Below, piece after piece: positions 1 to 9,279 of a DNA stretch of 64,000 nt (its first letter is position 1; each line of letters begins with the position of its first letter). The translations under genes and the position numbers were made by a program. Under the pieces are notes generated by a model. The model saw only the letters and a program-made list of their open reading frames with translations. It was not told the DNA's origin and did no database searches. The DNA comes from Caenibacillus caldisaponilyticus. GTDB lineage: Bacteria > Bacillota > Bacilli > Bacillales > Sporolactobacillaceae. The stretch spans positions 1-64,000 of the forward strand of contig NZ_BDDQ01000016.1 of the NCBI RefSeq assembly GCF_002003465.1, given 5' to 3'.

Positions 1-255
1 ATCCTCGACGTCCCAAATTCCAGTCCAACCATTCCGGCCAAAACGCCGGTGGAAGTCCGAAAAACGCTGGATGGCAGACTGTTTGTCTGGTACAAAGGTA
101 AGCCCTACCCCTTGATGGAAGCAACCCGGAACAAAGCGGCAAAAACTCCTGAAAAGAAAAAGGAGAGCTCAGAAAAGAAATCGTACAAGCCAGGACCTGA
201 TCATCCTTGGCGCAAATATAGGCCCACGAATTCAAAGGAACTGAAACCGGCTTGA
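1..255 (+). CDS. transposase, C-terminal part (partial at window edge)
   Basis: The reading frame is open from base 1 and ends at a TGA at 253-255, so only the last 84 or so residues are present. The tail has the pattern RKTLDGRLFVWYKGKPYPL followed by a lysine-rich stretch and a terminal HPWRKY. I associate this with the C-terminus of ISNCY/IS1202-like transposases; the family call is from memory and tentative. The element end lies directly downstream (285-327), which supports an insertion sequence whose remainder is outside the window. The internal GTG at 49 is not a believable start. Confidence 0.6.
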   Translation: MLDVPNSSPTIPAKTPVEVRKTLDGRLFVWYKGKPYPLMEATRNKAAKTPEKKKESSEKKSYKPGPDHPWRKYRPTNSKELKPA

Positions 256-284
256 ATGAACTGAGGTCAAAGTAAATATATCAG

Positions 285-327
285 TGACATATTCACTGAC
301 GCGTTAGTATGACATTTTCACTGACGC
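285..327. repeat. insertion-sequence end with two direct repeats
   Basis: An 18-base motif TGACATNTTCACTGACGC occurs twice, at 285-302 and 310-327, in the same orientation, with 17 of 18 bases identical and a 25-base period. It sits just after the transposase stop. Repeated subterminal motifs of this kind are transposase binding sites in many insertion sequences, so this is read as the right end of the element. The exact terminal base and target duplication cannot be set because the other end is outside the window. Confidence 0.55.
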
Positions 328-383
328 TTGACACGGTTTTCGCGGTGAAAAAAATCGTACAAAATCCGCCACCGTGCCGCGAC

Positions 384-430
384 AATAAAAAGCCCCCTGC
401 CTTCACAAGACGCACGCGCAGGCAGGGGGC
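384..430 (-). terminator. rho-independent terminator of ytwF
   Basis: An 11-bp perfect stem (GCCCCCTGCCT at 392-402, AGGCAGGGGGC at 420-430) is followed on the minus strand by a U-rich tail (384-391). It lies 30 bases beyond the ytwF stop. Confidence 0.8.
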
Positions 431-459
431 GACGATCAACATTCACTTCGGGGAGCGGC

Positions 460-774
460 TTACGCCCGGATCTCCCCGGTCCATTTTATCATGCCGCCTT
501 CCATATTGATCACTTTAAATCCTTTTTCCGCCATGAATTGAGAAGCCAACAAACTGCGGCGGCCGCTTCGACAGACCATCACATATGTTTTCTCCGGGTC
601 CAGTTCTTCATACCGTTCCGGGAGATCCCCCAGACGGATGTGTGTTGCCCCGGGTATCATGCCCGTGGCCACTTCTTCATCCTCACGAACGTCGATGACG
701 ACAAGCTCGGGATCGTTTTGTGCCAAACGCGCTTCCAACGCCTGCGGTTCAATCGACTGTATGTCTTCCTCCAT
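460..774 (-). CDS. ytwF: rhodanese-like sulfurtransferase
   Basis: Single-domain rhodanese homology protein of 104 residues. The active-site loop is CRSGRRS, with the catalytic cysteine at its start; such proteins carry or transfer sulfane sulfur in the cytosol. The frame stays open further upstream, but the ATG at 774 is chosen because GGAAGG (784-789) lies 9 bases before it, whereas the ATG at 783 abuts that site. Its position next to leuS matches ytwF of B. subtilis. The physiological sulfur donor is not known. Confidence 0.85.
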   Translation of the reverse strand: MEEDIQSIEPQALEARLAQNDPELVVIDVREDEEVATGMIPGATHIRLGDLPERYEELDPEKTYVMVCRSGRRSLLASQFMAEKGFKVINMEGGMIKWTGEIRA

Positions 775-955
775 GCTACACATCCTTCCGGTAACCTTGT
801 CATCTTCATTTTGGACAGGGGAGCGAAAAAAGTCAATGGGAGAGGATGGCATGCACGATCCATAGCCGCGGGAAGCATTGAAAGCCGTCCCATCTATTTA
901 TATACAACTGAAAAAAGGCATCGCCCACGCCCTTCTCTTCCATTTCAACCCCATG

Positions 956-983
956 AAAAAAAGGGGGGAAACCCCCCTTTTTT
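956..983. terminator. terminator of leuS (symmetrical)
   Basis: A7-G6-AAA-C6-T7 forms a perfect hairpin with U tracts on either strand. It starts within 10 bases of the leuS stop and separates leuS from ytwF. Confidence 0.85.
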
Positions 984-991
984 CGTTGACG

Positions 992-3409
992 TCAATTGGC
1001 GACGATGTTGACCAGTTTGCCCGGAACCGTGATCACCTTACGGACCGTCTTGCCCGCGAGCCACTCTTTGATGACTTCGTCGTCCAACGCGGCCTTTTCC
1101 ATCGCCTCTTTCGACGCATCGGCGGGCAGCGTCACTTTTGAACGGACTTTGCCATTCACTTGGATGACGACTTCCACCTCATCTTCCACCAACTTGTCCG
1201 GATCATAGGTCGGCCAAGTCGCCAGGCTGACCGGCGGTTCATTGCCCATGATTTCCCACAATTCTTCGGCGATGTGCGGCGCGACCGGCGACAACAGTTT
1301 CACGAAACCTTCGGCGAACGATTTCGGGATTTCTTTTTGTTTATAGGCTTCGTTGATGAACACCATCATTTGCGAAATCGCCGTATTGAAACGGACGTTT
1401 TCGTAGTCTTCGGTCACCTTTTTCACGGTCTGATGGTACGTTTTTTCAAAGCCCGGATCGACCGCGGCTTCCGGTTTGATCTTCGCGTCGAGTTTTCCGT
1501 CCTCACCGACGTACAGGCGCCAAATCCGGTCGAGGAAGCGGCGGGCGCCGTCCAATCCGTCGGTCGACCAAGGAGCCGAGGCTTCCAGCGGGCCCATGAA
1601 CATTTCGTAAACGCGGAGCGTGTCGGCGCCGTGCGATTCGACGATGTCGTCGGGATTGACGACGTTCCCCTTCGACTTGCTCATTTTTTCATTGTTTTCG
1701 CCGAGGATCATGCCGGGGTTATACAAGCGTTGGAACGGCTCATCCGTCGGCACCACGCCGAGATCATACAACACTTTATGCCAGAAGCGGGCATACAACA
1801 GATGCAGGACGGCGTGTTCGGCCCCGCCGATGTAAACGTCGACGGGCAGCCATTTTTTCAATTTTTCCGGATCGGCCAACCGCTCTTTGTTGTGCGGATC
1901 GATGTAGCGCAAGTAATACCAGCAACTGCCCGCCCATTGCGGCATCGTGTTCGTTTCGCGCCGCGCTTTCATGCCCGTCTCGGGATCGACGGTGTTCACC
2001 CATTCTTCATTGTTGGCGAGCGGCGACTCTCCGGTGCCGGACGGCTTGATTTCATCCATTTCCGGCAGTTCCAAGGGCAGTTGGTCTTCGGGAATCGGCT
2101 TGATCGTGCCGTCTTCCAGGTGCAGGATCGGAATCGGCTCGCCCCAGTAACGTTGGCGGCTGAACAGCCAATCGCGCAGGCGGTAGGTAACCTTGCGCCG
2201 GCCGACGCCGTTTTCTTCCAACCATTCAATCATCCGGTTGATCGCTTCTTCTTTGTTCAAGCCGTTCAGGAAATCCGAGTTGACGTGTTCGCCGTCGCCC
2301 GTATAGGCTTCACGGTCGACGTCTCCTCCCTTGACGACCACGCGGATCGGCAGGTCGAATTTCTTCGCGAATTCCCAGTCGCGCTCGTCATGCGCCGGAA
2401 CCGCCATGATCGCACCCGATCCGTAAGTCGCCAAAACGTAATCGGCGATCCAGATCGGCAGCTTTTCGCCGTTGACCGGATTAATCGCATACGCCCCCGT
2501 AAACACGCCCGTTTTTTCTTTGGAGAGTTCCGTGCGTTCCAGATCGCTTTTGCTTTCGATCGAGCGGCGATAAGCTTCGACGGCTTCGCGGCGGTCCGGG
2601 GTCGTAATTTGATCGACGAGGGCATGTTCCGGAGCGAGGACGAGGTACGTCGCGCCGAAAAGCGTATCCGGCCGCGTCGAAAAGACCGTGATGGTTTCAT
2701 CATGCCCGTCGATGCGGAACGTGATCTCCGCGCCTTCCGATTTGCCGATCCAATTGCGCTGCATTTCTTTAATGTTTTCCGGCCAATCGAGTTTGTCGAG
2801 ATCTTTCAGCAAGCGTTCGGCGTATTCGGTGATTTTCAGCATCCATTGGCGCATCGGCTTGCGGATGACCGGATGCCCCCACTCGCTTTTCCCGTCAATG
2901 ACTTCTTCATTGGCCAAAACGGTGCCCAAGTCAGGACACCAGTTGACCGGCACTTCCGCCATATAGGCGAGGCCTTTTTTAAACAACTGAATGAAAATCC
3001 ATTGCGTCCATTTGTAGTATTCCGGATCGGTCGTATTGATCTCCCGGTCCCAATCATATGAAAAGCCGAGCGATTTTAACTGTCTGCGGAAATTGTCGAT
3101 GTTTTTGTTCGTGAAAACGCGCGGGTCATTGCCCGTCTTCATCGCATATCTTTCCGCGGGCAAACCGAACGCGTCCCACCCCATCGGATGAAGGACTTCA
3201 TATCCTTGCATGCGCTTCATGCGCGCTAAAATGTCGGTGGCCGTATAGCCTTCCGGATGGCCGACGTGCAGGCCCGCCCCCGACGGGTACGGGAACATGT
3301 CTAATACGTAGTATTTCGGTTTGTCGGATTCGGTGTCGGTTTTAAAGGTTTTGTTTTCTTCCCAGTAGCGCTGCCATTTTTTTTCGATCTCCCGGTGGTT
3401 GTACGTCAT
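992..3409 (-). CDS. leuS: leucyl-tRNA synthetase
   Basis: Charges tRNA-Leu with leucine using ATP, in the cytosol. The 805-residue length is normal for bacterial LeuRS. The class I signatures are present: HVGH near residue 48 (HIGH motif) and KMSKS in the C-terminal half, with the long editing (CP1) insertion between them and the C-terminal VNGKVRSK stretch. The ATG at 3409 has AGGAGG seven bases upstream. The gene is preceded by a complete T-box leader and its own promoter, so expression should rise when tRNA-Leu is uncharged, and it ends at the 956-983 hairpin. Confidence 0.98.
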   Translation of the reverse strand: MTYNHREIEKKWQRYWEENKTFKTDTESDKPKYYVLDMFPYPSGAGLHVGHPEGYTATDILARMKRMQGYEVLHPMGWDAFGLPAERYAMKTGNDPRVFTNKNIDNFRRQLKSLGFSYDWDREINTTDPEYYKWTQWIFIQLFKKGLAYMAEVPVNWCPDLGTVLANEEVIDGKSEWGHPVIRKPMRQWMLKITEYAERLLKDLDKLDWPENIKEMQRNWIGKSEGAEITFRIDGHDETITVFSTRPDTLFGATYLVLAPEHALVDQITTPDRREAVEAYRRSIESKSDLERTELSKEKTGVFTGAYAINPVNGEKLPIWIADYVLATYGSGAIMAVPAHDERDWEFAKKFDLPIRVVVKGGDVDREAYTGDGEHVNSDFLNGLNKEEAINRMIEWLEENGVGRRKVTYRLRDWLFSRQRYWGEPIPILHLEDGTIKPIPEDQLPLELPEMDEIKPSGTGESPLANNEEWVNTVDPETGMKARRETNTMPQWAGSCWYYLRYIDPHNKERLADPEKLKKWLPVDVYIGGAEHAVLHLLYARFWHKVLYDLGVVPTDEPFQRLYNPGMILGENNEKMSKSKGNVVNPDDIVESHGADTLRVYEMFMGPLEASAPWSTDGLDGARRFLDRIWRLYVGEDGKLDAKIKPEAAVDPGFEKTYHQTVKKVTEDYENVRFNTAISQMMVFINEAYKQKEIPKSFAEGFVKLLSPVAPHIAEELWEIMGNEPPVSLATWPTYDPDKLVEDEVEVVIQVNGKVRSKVTLPADASKEAMEKAALDDEVIKEWLAGKTVRKVITVPGKLVNIVAN

Positions 3410-3461
3410 GCCAATCCCTCCTGTACTTCACGCGACATAATGGATGTTCACCAAATAGTAA

Positions 3462-3731
3462 AACCTCCCGCCCTTAACCCGATCGTTAGGGACGAGAGGT
3501 TGATTCATCTACACATTCCCGCGGTACCACCCTGATTGACGCCAGAAAGGCGCCCGCTCATTGCTACCGGTAACGCGGTACGCGTCGTTCGCTATTGAGA
3601 CATCCGTCCGTTCACGAACGCAACTCGGAGGGGAGTTCGGGCCGTTCCTTTCGTTGACTCGCACCGACCGTCAACTCTCTTCAGAAATTCCCGGCCTTAC
3701 TAATCCTCGTCATCGCTTTTGATGATTTTAA
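3462..3731 (-). promoter_or_regulatory. T-box leader of leuS, leucine (CUC) specifier
   Basis: The minus-strand leader carries the T-box core AGGGTGGTACCGCGGG (3518-3533), whose bulge pairs with the NCCA end of uncharged tRNA. A terminator helix follows at 3462-3501 (arms AACCTC and GAGGTT), then a short U-rich run. Upstream, the Stem I region contains GAACTC at 3638-3633; CTC is a leucine codon at the expected specifier place, which matches the downstream gene. In this class uncharged tRNA-Leu stabilises the antiterminator. The 5' boundary is set by the promoter. Confidence 0.93.
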
Positions 3732-3736
3732 TTTGT

Positions 3737-3765
3737 ATTGTATGCAACGGAACCGGCGATGTCAA
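3737..3765 (-). promoter_or_regulatory. sigma-A promoter of the leuS T-box transcript
   Basis: On the minus strand TTGACA (3765-3760) and TACAAT (3742-3737) are separated by exactly 17 bases. This is a near-consensus vegetative promoter placed just upstream of the leader. Confidence 0.8.
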
Positions 3766-3783
3766 GGCTTCCTACGCGTTTTT

Positions 3784-5079
3784 TCAAGTCCCGCGGGCCT
3801 CATCCCCGCGGTCGGTCTTGCGCGCAGGCACGCTTTGAAAATAGAAATTATGTCGCCCGGTGTTCGCCGATTTCCTTCCCGGCTTTCGCCCGTCGCGGTC
3901 GAGCCGCCGGCCCGCCTGCAGCGGACGGTCGTAGAAGACCGCCGTAACAGCCGCGCCCACATAAACGAAGAGCAAAATGAGGATCAGCGCATGCATGTTC
4001 AGCACATCGACCAAGATGCCGCCGACGAGCGGCCCGATCATGCGCCCCGCCGCTCCCGCGCTGTTGACGACCCCTTGATAAAACCCGGCTTTGCCCTCCG
4101 GCGCCAACCGGCTGGCGATCGTCGGCACCGCCGGCCACACGAGCATCTCCCCGAAAGTGAGGACGACCATAGCCAGCGCAAAACCGGCAAACGTACGGGC
4201 GAAAAACAATATGAAAAACGACAGCGCAAAAATCGCGATGCCCGTGAGCATCTGCGCCTTCAAAGACGGCATTTTTTGCGTTACCCACGAAACGATCGGC
4301 TGGCCGAGGACGATCAAGAGGCCGTTGATCGTCCATAACAGGCTGTACCGAGCGATCGGGATGTGCAGCGTTTGCGTATAAGCGGCGATCGTTGAAGACC
4401 ATTGGACGTAAGCGAGCCAACAAAGCACCAACCCGATGCATAAGATGCCGAGCGCGATCAGCGGTTCTTTTTGCCGCGCCGGTGCCGCCGCTTTCGCCGA
4501 ACGGGGAGGCCAAAGAGCCCCCACCCGCTTTTTTGGTTCAATGTTCCGGTACGCCACGCCGGCGAACACGGTGTAACACAAAAACAATAAAGCGTTGGCC
4601 GCAAAGGTGTATGTATAGGAAACGCCGGCGACGAAACCGCCGAAAGACGTGCCGAGCGCGACGCCCAAGTTTTGCGCGACGTAAACCGCGTTAAAAGGCC
4701 TGCGCCCGCCTTCCGGCCACACGGAACCCGCCAGCGCGTAAATCGGCGGGAAGATCATCCCAGTGCCGAACCCGATGAAAACGAGAAGAATCGAATAGGA
4801 AAGGGTGCCATGAAAAAAGACGAGCAAGCCGCCCGCCGCGGTCGTGAAAAAAAGGCCGCCCAGCACCGAGCGATAGCCGCCGATTTTATCGTACAACATT
4901 CCGCCGACCATGTTTCCGGCCATACCCGCCGCGGAATTCAACATGAGGATCGAACCGGCAAAGGTTAACGAATGGCCGAGCACATCATGGATATAAATGG
5001 TATTCAACGGCCACAAAAAGGACGATCCCGTCGTATTGATGACCACTCCAATGAGCAAAAACCATAAGCTTTTCGGCAT
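3784..5079 (-). CDS. yttB: MFS efflux transporter
   Basis: A 431-residue, 12-helix major facilitator protein with an N-terminal helix rich in aromatic residues and the motif-A-like loop GGMLYDKIGGYRS between helices 2 and 3. The C-terminal 40 residues are hydrophilic and basic. Members of this group are proton-driven drug or metabolite exporters; the substrate is unknown. Its place beside leuS matches yttB of B. subtilis, on which the symbol rests. No convincing terminator follows the stop; the leuS promoter lies just beyond it. Confidence 0.8.
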   Translation of the reverse strand: MPKSLWFLLIGVVINTTGSSFLWPLNTIYIHDVLGHSLTFAGSILMLNSAAGMAGNMVGGMLYDKIGGYRSVLGGLFFTTAAGGLLVFFHGTLSYSILLVFIGFGTGMIFPPIYALAGSVWPEGGRRPFNAVYVAQNLGVALGTSFGGFVAGVSYTYTFAANALLFLCYTVFAGVAYRNIEPKKRVGALWPPRSAKAAAPARQKEPLIALGILCIGLVLCWLAYVQWSSTIAAYTQTLHIPIARYSLLWTINGLLIVLGQPIVSWVTQKMPSLKAQMLTGIAIFALSFFILFFARTFAGFALAMVVLTFGEMLVWPAVPTIASRLAPEGKAGFYQGVVNSAGAAGRMIGPLVGGILVDVLNMHALILILLFVYVGAAVTAVFYDRPLQAGRRLDRDGRKPGRKSANTGRHNFYFQSVPARKTDRGDEARGT

Positions 5080-5254
5080 CGCCCGTTCCCCCTCACCGCT
5101 TCCATCCCGGGTGTGGACCGTTGCACCATTTTCCGCGGAATTCTGATTTGGACAACAAACAGTTTAACCCCTTTGATCGCGTTTGACAATACAGAAAAGA
5201 GGGGCGCGGGAGGCCGGGGCGAACGACGGAGAACAAAACGCAGCTCTCCGCGCT

Positions 5255-6340
5255 TTACGTCGCCGCCTCTTGCGCCCGGGACGGCGGGGAAGCCATGCGG
5301 TGGTACAACACGCCGTTCAATAGAAAGAACCAACCGGCCGCCCCCGAGCCGCGGATCAATTGGCGGGCGAGGCGGCGGACGCGGCGGTTGCCCAGCACTT
5401 TTTGGTCGCCGAGATAGAGTCCGATCAACCCTTGCGTGATCATGCGATGAAAACGGGCATTCGGAAGGCCGGCGATGCTCGCGTTCGCCTGTCTCACAAA
5501 ATAACGGAAGCGATCGACGAATGCTTTTTCGTCCTCATAGTAGAAACAAAAATTGAGATCGCCGCCGCGCTTGTCCTCTTCTTGATCGATAAAATAGTCG
5601 AGAAGGATGTGCAAACCTTGCACCCACGGGAAATATCCGTCTTTTATCTTGCGGACGAGCCGAGACATATCGCGGTTCACCGCGGCGTAGGCTACAATGC
5701 AAAAGACGCCGAGCGTCGATCCGCAGCAAGCGGAAAATTCGTACCATGCCAATGCCGGAAGGCGATCCCGCCACTGCTCAAACCATTTCTTTAGGCGGGG
5801 AACGCGCTCTTCCGGGACGACATGCTTATGTATCTGCAACGCGGTATAATAGTCGGCCAGTTCGTAAAGGACGGGTTGGATGTCGCGAAGCGCGGGGAGC
5901 GTCGCGAGAAAGCGCTGGCAAGCGGCGACCAGCGTGGCGAGATAGCCGCCATCGTTCCGCTCTTTGCGAAAACGGTAATAATCGCCGACGGCGCCGGGCG
6001 TTAAAGCGTCCGTCATGGCTTCGTGCAAGGCGCGGAAGTCGTCGGGATCGAGCGACGTGCTCCGGTCGCATAAATTATCGAGATAATCGCTGATCGTCTG
6101 ATACGCGACAATAAACGCGACGACTTCTTCCCGGCGCGGTCCGGAAAGCAGACTGTAAATCGCGCCGCCATAACAATGGAAAGCCTTGGTCGAGAGGCTG
6201 GCGAGCGCTTGTTTTTTCAATTCCGGATCGGGAATGGCCAGCGCTCTTTGTTCCCAGTACGACAATTGCCGTTTGACGGCCGGGAGCACGTCGCGGCGAA
6301 TCCGCCGCATGAGCGTCCAAGGTTTCGTCGGAATGTCCAT
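5255..6340 (-). CDS. ytpB: tetraprenyl-beta-curcumene synthase (sesquarterpene cyclase)
   Basis: 361 residues with the family's aspartate-rich segments, including DYLDNLCDRSTSLD in the N-terminal third and DYFIDQEEDK near the middle, which bind Mg-diphosphate. In B. subtilis YtpB converts heptaprenyl diphosphate to tetraprenyl-beta-curcumene, the first committed step to C35 terpenes (sesquarterpenes) linked to spores. The frame extends 44 codons upstream, but the ATG at 6340 has a good GGAAGGTGGG site and gives the usual family length. It is followed upstream by ytpA as in B. subtilis. Confidence 0.9.
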   Translation of the reverse strand: MDIPTKPWTLMRRIRRDVLPAVKRQLSYWEQRALAIPDPELKKQALASLSTKAFHCYGGAIYSLLSGPRREEVVAFIVAYQTISDYLDNLCDRSTSLDPDDFRALHEAMTDALTPGAVGDYYRFRKERNDGGYLATLVAACQRFLATLPALRDIQPVLYELADYYTALQIHKHVVPEERVPRLKKWFEQWRDRLPALAWYEFSACCGSTLGVFCIVAYAAVNRDMSRLVRKIKDGYFPWVQGLHILLDYFIDQEEDKRGGDLNFCFYYEDEKAFVDRFRYFVRQANASIAGLPNARFHRMITQGLIGLYLGDQKVLGNRRVRRLARQLIRGSGAAGWFFLLNGVLYHRMASPPSRAQEAAT

Positions 6341-6579
6341 GCAATCCCACCTTCCTTTTCTTTCGCTCGCCCCATCGCCCCAGGGCGGCGCAATCCTTTC
6401 GCCTTTTGAAACCGCCATTCCTTCAGGGAAGCCTGTGTTTTGCCCCGGATATCCGCCCCTGCCCAGCTTCATCGGCCGCTCTGCGGATCATCAACCGCTC
6501 GTCAGCATTTTTCCCGAAACGCTGCCGATTCTTTCCTGGAAGCCACGGCTGCAAAACTTATGGAAGTTTCGGCCGCCGA

Positions 6580-7368
6580 TTAAAAATATGGGGCGATCGC
6601 CGCGATCATGTATTGAAAAACCGCTTCGCGTTCCGGTTCGTTAAATACTTCGTGAAATAAGCCGGGCCATTCCTTGTAATGTTTTCGGCCGATGCCGAGC
6701 ATCTGATACCAATGGTACACCGCGCGCTTATCGACAATCCGATCCCGGCCGGCCTGCAGGATGAAGAGCGGTACATCGGGAAAGCGATCCGCTTTGGCGA
6801 ACGCGTCGCCCATCGCCCGCTCCAGCTCGAAATACCAACGGATCGAAACCTTTTTGACGATGTACGGATCTTTGGCATCCTTTTCCAAAATGGTCTTGTT
6901 GCGCGTCGCATGCCGATTGTCGGCCGATCTTTTGATGGGAATGCGAAGTTTCGGAGCCCACGTATTCAAGGGGCGGGCGGCGCTTTTCAACCATCCCGGC
7001 GGCGGAATATACAAGCCTAGGCACGGCGAGGAAAGCACGACGGCGCGCGGCGTGATCGCTTTCTCCTGAAGCGTGCGGATGACCGCCAAACCGCCGAGGC
7101 TATGGCCGATCAATAATAACGGACGGTCGAACGCGCCGGCGGCGGCGATCCAATTGGAAATTTCGTGAATATATTCCTCAAAATGATCGATGTGGCCGCG
7201 GCGGTGCGGATTTTTGCCGTGACCCGGCAAATCGCCGATCACCACGTGAAAACCGGCCGAAAGCAAACGGCGGCTCAGCCATTCGTAACGCCCGTGATGT
7301 TCACTGGCTCCGTGGACAACGACCGCGCATCCCAAGGGTTTTTTAACTTTGGTCCGGTACACCCGCAT
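6580..7368 (-). CDS. ytpA: alpha/beta hydrolase, lysophospholipase type
   Basis: 262-residue serine hydrolase. The oxyanion region is VVHGASEHHGRY, the nucleophile elbow is GHSLGG, and a late aspartate (GRDRIV) and histidine (LFHEV) complete the triad. YtpA of B. subtilis is a lysophospholipase involved in making the phospholipid antibiotic bacilysocin. The ATG at 7368 is preferred over upstream codons because AAAGGGG lies 8 bases before it. Spacing to ytpB is 239 bases, so the two may be transcribed separately. Confidence 0.85.
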   Translation of the reverse strand: MRVYRTKVKKPLGCAVVVHGASEHHGRYEWLSRRLLSAGFHVVIGDLPGHGKNPHRRGHIDHFEEYIHEISNWIAAAGAFDRPLLLIGHSLGGLAVIRTLQEKAITPRAVVLSSPCLGLYIPPPGWLKSAARPLNTWAPKLRIPIKRSADNRHATRNKTILEKDAKDPYIVKKVSIRWYFELERAMGDAFAKADRFPDVPLFILQAGRDRIVDKRAVYHWYQMLGIGRKHYKEWPGLFHEVFNEPEREAVFQYMIAAIAPYF

Positions 7369-7504
7369 CGCGATATCCCCTTTATGCCTTTCTCTCATCA
7401 TATGAAAAACGGCGCAAAATCTCCAACGGCGCAAAAAATTTTGCCTCGATCGCTCGTTTTTCAGCGAGAAGCGCGGCGTTTCCAAAGCCCGGCTCCGGGA
7501 TTAT

Positions 7505-7536
7505 AAAAAAAATGCCTGCCACCGGACGTGGCAGGC
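7505..7536 (-). terminator. terminator of metK
   Basis: The 9-bp stem GCCTGCCAC/GTGGCAGGC (7514-7522 and 7528-7536) is followed on the minus strand by a run of U (7505-7512). It lies 10 bases past the metK stop. Confidence 0.88.
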
Positions 7537-7546
7537 GAGTATCGGT

Positions 7547-8752
7547 TTATTTCAACGCCTCTTCGCGCAGTATGCTTGCTTTGTCGGTTTTTTCCCACGG
7601 CAAATCGATGTCCGTGCGGCCGAAATGCCCGTACGCAGCGGTCTGTTTGTAGATCGGGCGCCGCAAATCGAGCATTTTAATAATGCCCGCAGGACGCAAG
7701 TCGAAATGGCGGCGGACAAGCTCGACCAACACGTCTTCGGAAACACGGCCGGTGCCGAAAGTATCGATCGAGATCGACACGGGCCGGGCGACGCCGATCG
7801 CATAGGCCAATTGGACTTCGCATTTATCGGCCAGGCCGCTGGCGACGATGTTTTTCGCCACATAACGGGCGGCGTAGGCTGCCGAACGGTCGACTTTTGT
7901 CGGATCTTTGCCGGAGAAGGCGCCGCCTCCATGGCGCGCGTAACCGCCATAGGTATCGACGATGATCTTCCGGCCGGTCAAACCGGCATCGCCTTGCGGA
8001 CCGCCGATGACAAAGCGGCCGGTCGGATTGATGAAATATTTCGTCCGGTCGTCGATGAGTTCTTCGGGAACGACGGGACGAATGACTTGTTCTTTCACGT
8101 CGCGCTCGATTTGCGCTTGTTCGATTTCAGGATGATGTTGCGTCGAAACGACAATCGTGTCGATGCGGACCGGTTTGCCGTTTTCATCGTATTCGACCGT
8201 CACTTGCGTCTTGCCGTCCGGGCGCAAATACGAAAGCGTCCCGTCTTTCCTCACTTCCGCAAGGCGGCGGGCCAACCGGTGGGCGAGCGAAATCGGCAGC
8301 GGCATGAGTTCCGGCGTTTCATTGACGGCAAACCCGAACATCAGTCCTTGGTCGCCCGCGCCGATCGCCTCGATTTCATCATCGGACATGGTGCCTTCTC
8401 GGGCTTCGAGCGCCCGATCGACCCCGCGCGCGATGTCCGGGGATTGCTCATCGATCGACGTTAAAACGGCGCACGTGTCGGCGTCAAAACCGTATTTCGC
8501 CCGGTCATAGCCGATCGCGCGTACGGTATCGCGAACGATCGTCGGGATGTCGACGTACGTGCTCGTCGTCAACTCGCCCGTAACCAATACCAATCCCGTG
8601 TTGACGGCCGTTTCGATCGCCACGCGTGCGTTGGGATCGTGCGCCAACACTTCATCCAGGATGGCATCGGAGATTTGATCGCATATTTTATCAGGATGCC
8701 CTTCCGTCACAGATTCCGACGTAAAAAGGCGTCTCGAAAATTTTTTCTCCAT
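7547..8752 (-). CDS. metK: S-adenosylmethionine synthetase
   Basis: Makes S-adenosylmethionine from methionine and ATP; cytosolic homotetramer. The 401-residue length is standard. Signatures seen are GHPDKICDQ near the start, [12 protein letters not shown], and [19 protein letters not shown]. The ATG at 8752 is chosen because AGGAGG lies six bases upstream. No S-box (SAM-I) riboswitch is visible in the 500 bases before it, unlike in B. subtilis. Confidence 0.98.
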   Translation of the reverse strand: MEKKFSRRLFTSESVTEGHPDKICDQISDAILDEVLAHDPNARVAIETAVNTGLVLVTGELTTSTYVDIPTIVRDTVRAIGYDRAKYGFDADTCAVLTSIDEQSPDIARGVDRALEAREGTMSDDEIEAIGAGDQGLMFGFAVNETPELMPLPISLAHRLARRLAEVRKDGTLSYLRPDGKTQVTVEYDENGKPVRIDTIVVSTQHHPEIEQAQIERDVKEQVIRPVVPEELIDDRTKYFINPTGRFVIGGPQGDAGLTGRKIIVDTYGGYARHGGGAFSGKDPTKVDRSAAYAARYVAKNIVASGLADKCEVQLAYAIGVARPVSISIDTFGTGRVSEDVLVELVRRHFDLRPAGIIKMLDLRRPIYKQTAAYGHFGRTDIDLPWEKTDKASILREEALK

Positions 8753-9153
8753 CTCAGTCCTCCTCACTGTCGAATGAATCGGCCGCGTCCGACGTCCATG
8801 ATTTGCGTCTCCTGCAATAGCCGAATCCGCATAATATCTTTAACATTTAAGGTATATCACGGTTTGATAGAAAAAGCAAAAAAATTTTTATGGTAAAGCG
8901 CGGGGGTAAACGCCGCTTCCGGAACACCCTTTCTTTTTACTATATATAATGCCGTTGGCGACTAAAAGGTTTTTCATCTTTCTAACGGGCATGGTCCCCC
9001 ATTCGCCGGGCAAACTATAATCGGCCTCCAATTTTTATACGTCGGAAAGGCGGCCCCTGTTCCCAATTTGGAACCGCGGGCCCAAAGCGCCTCCATATTT
9101 CAATGGTTGGCCTTAAAACACGCCTAATATGCGTGCCGTTTTCATATTTAGTA
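8753..9153. other. divergent intergenic region, metK/pckA
   Basis: About 400 bases without a credible coding frame. It must carry the metK promoter on the minus strand, but I find no strong hexamer pair. The conserved S-box core expected before metK in Bacillus is not present on either strand. Confidence 0.5.
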
Positions 9154-9181
9154 TGGACTATTTATCAATATGTGTTATACT
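9154..9181 (+). promoter_or_regulatory. pckA promoter with overlapping CcpN-type operator
   Basis: TGGACT (9154-9159) and TATACT (9176-9181) are 16 bases apart, with an extended TG at 9173-9174. The 11 bases at 9171-9181 (TGTGTTATACT) fit the CcpN operator consensus TRTGHYATAYW at every position. In B. subtilis CcpN represses pckA and gapB during glycolytic growth, so the site fits both the gene and the position over the -10 element. Confidence 0.7.
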
Positions 9182-9279
9182 AATTAGTGGATACAACGCG
9201 AAGTTCCTTGGCGGCATGCCGGCCGCGCCGCCAACCGCCCGAAAAAATTTATTTATTAAAAAGGATGGATGGTTACGGA

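Noticed and set aside
1160-3061. A 633-codon open frame on the plus strand, antisense to leuS.
   Set aside because: It is a mirror frame of a well-supported gene in GC-rich DNA; its composition (runs of Arg, Phe, His) is typical of antisense frames and no ribosome binding site precedes it.
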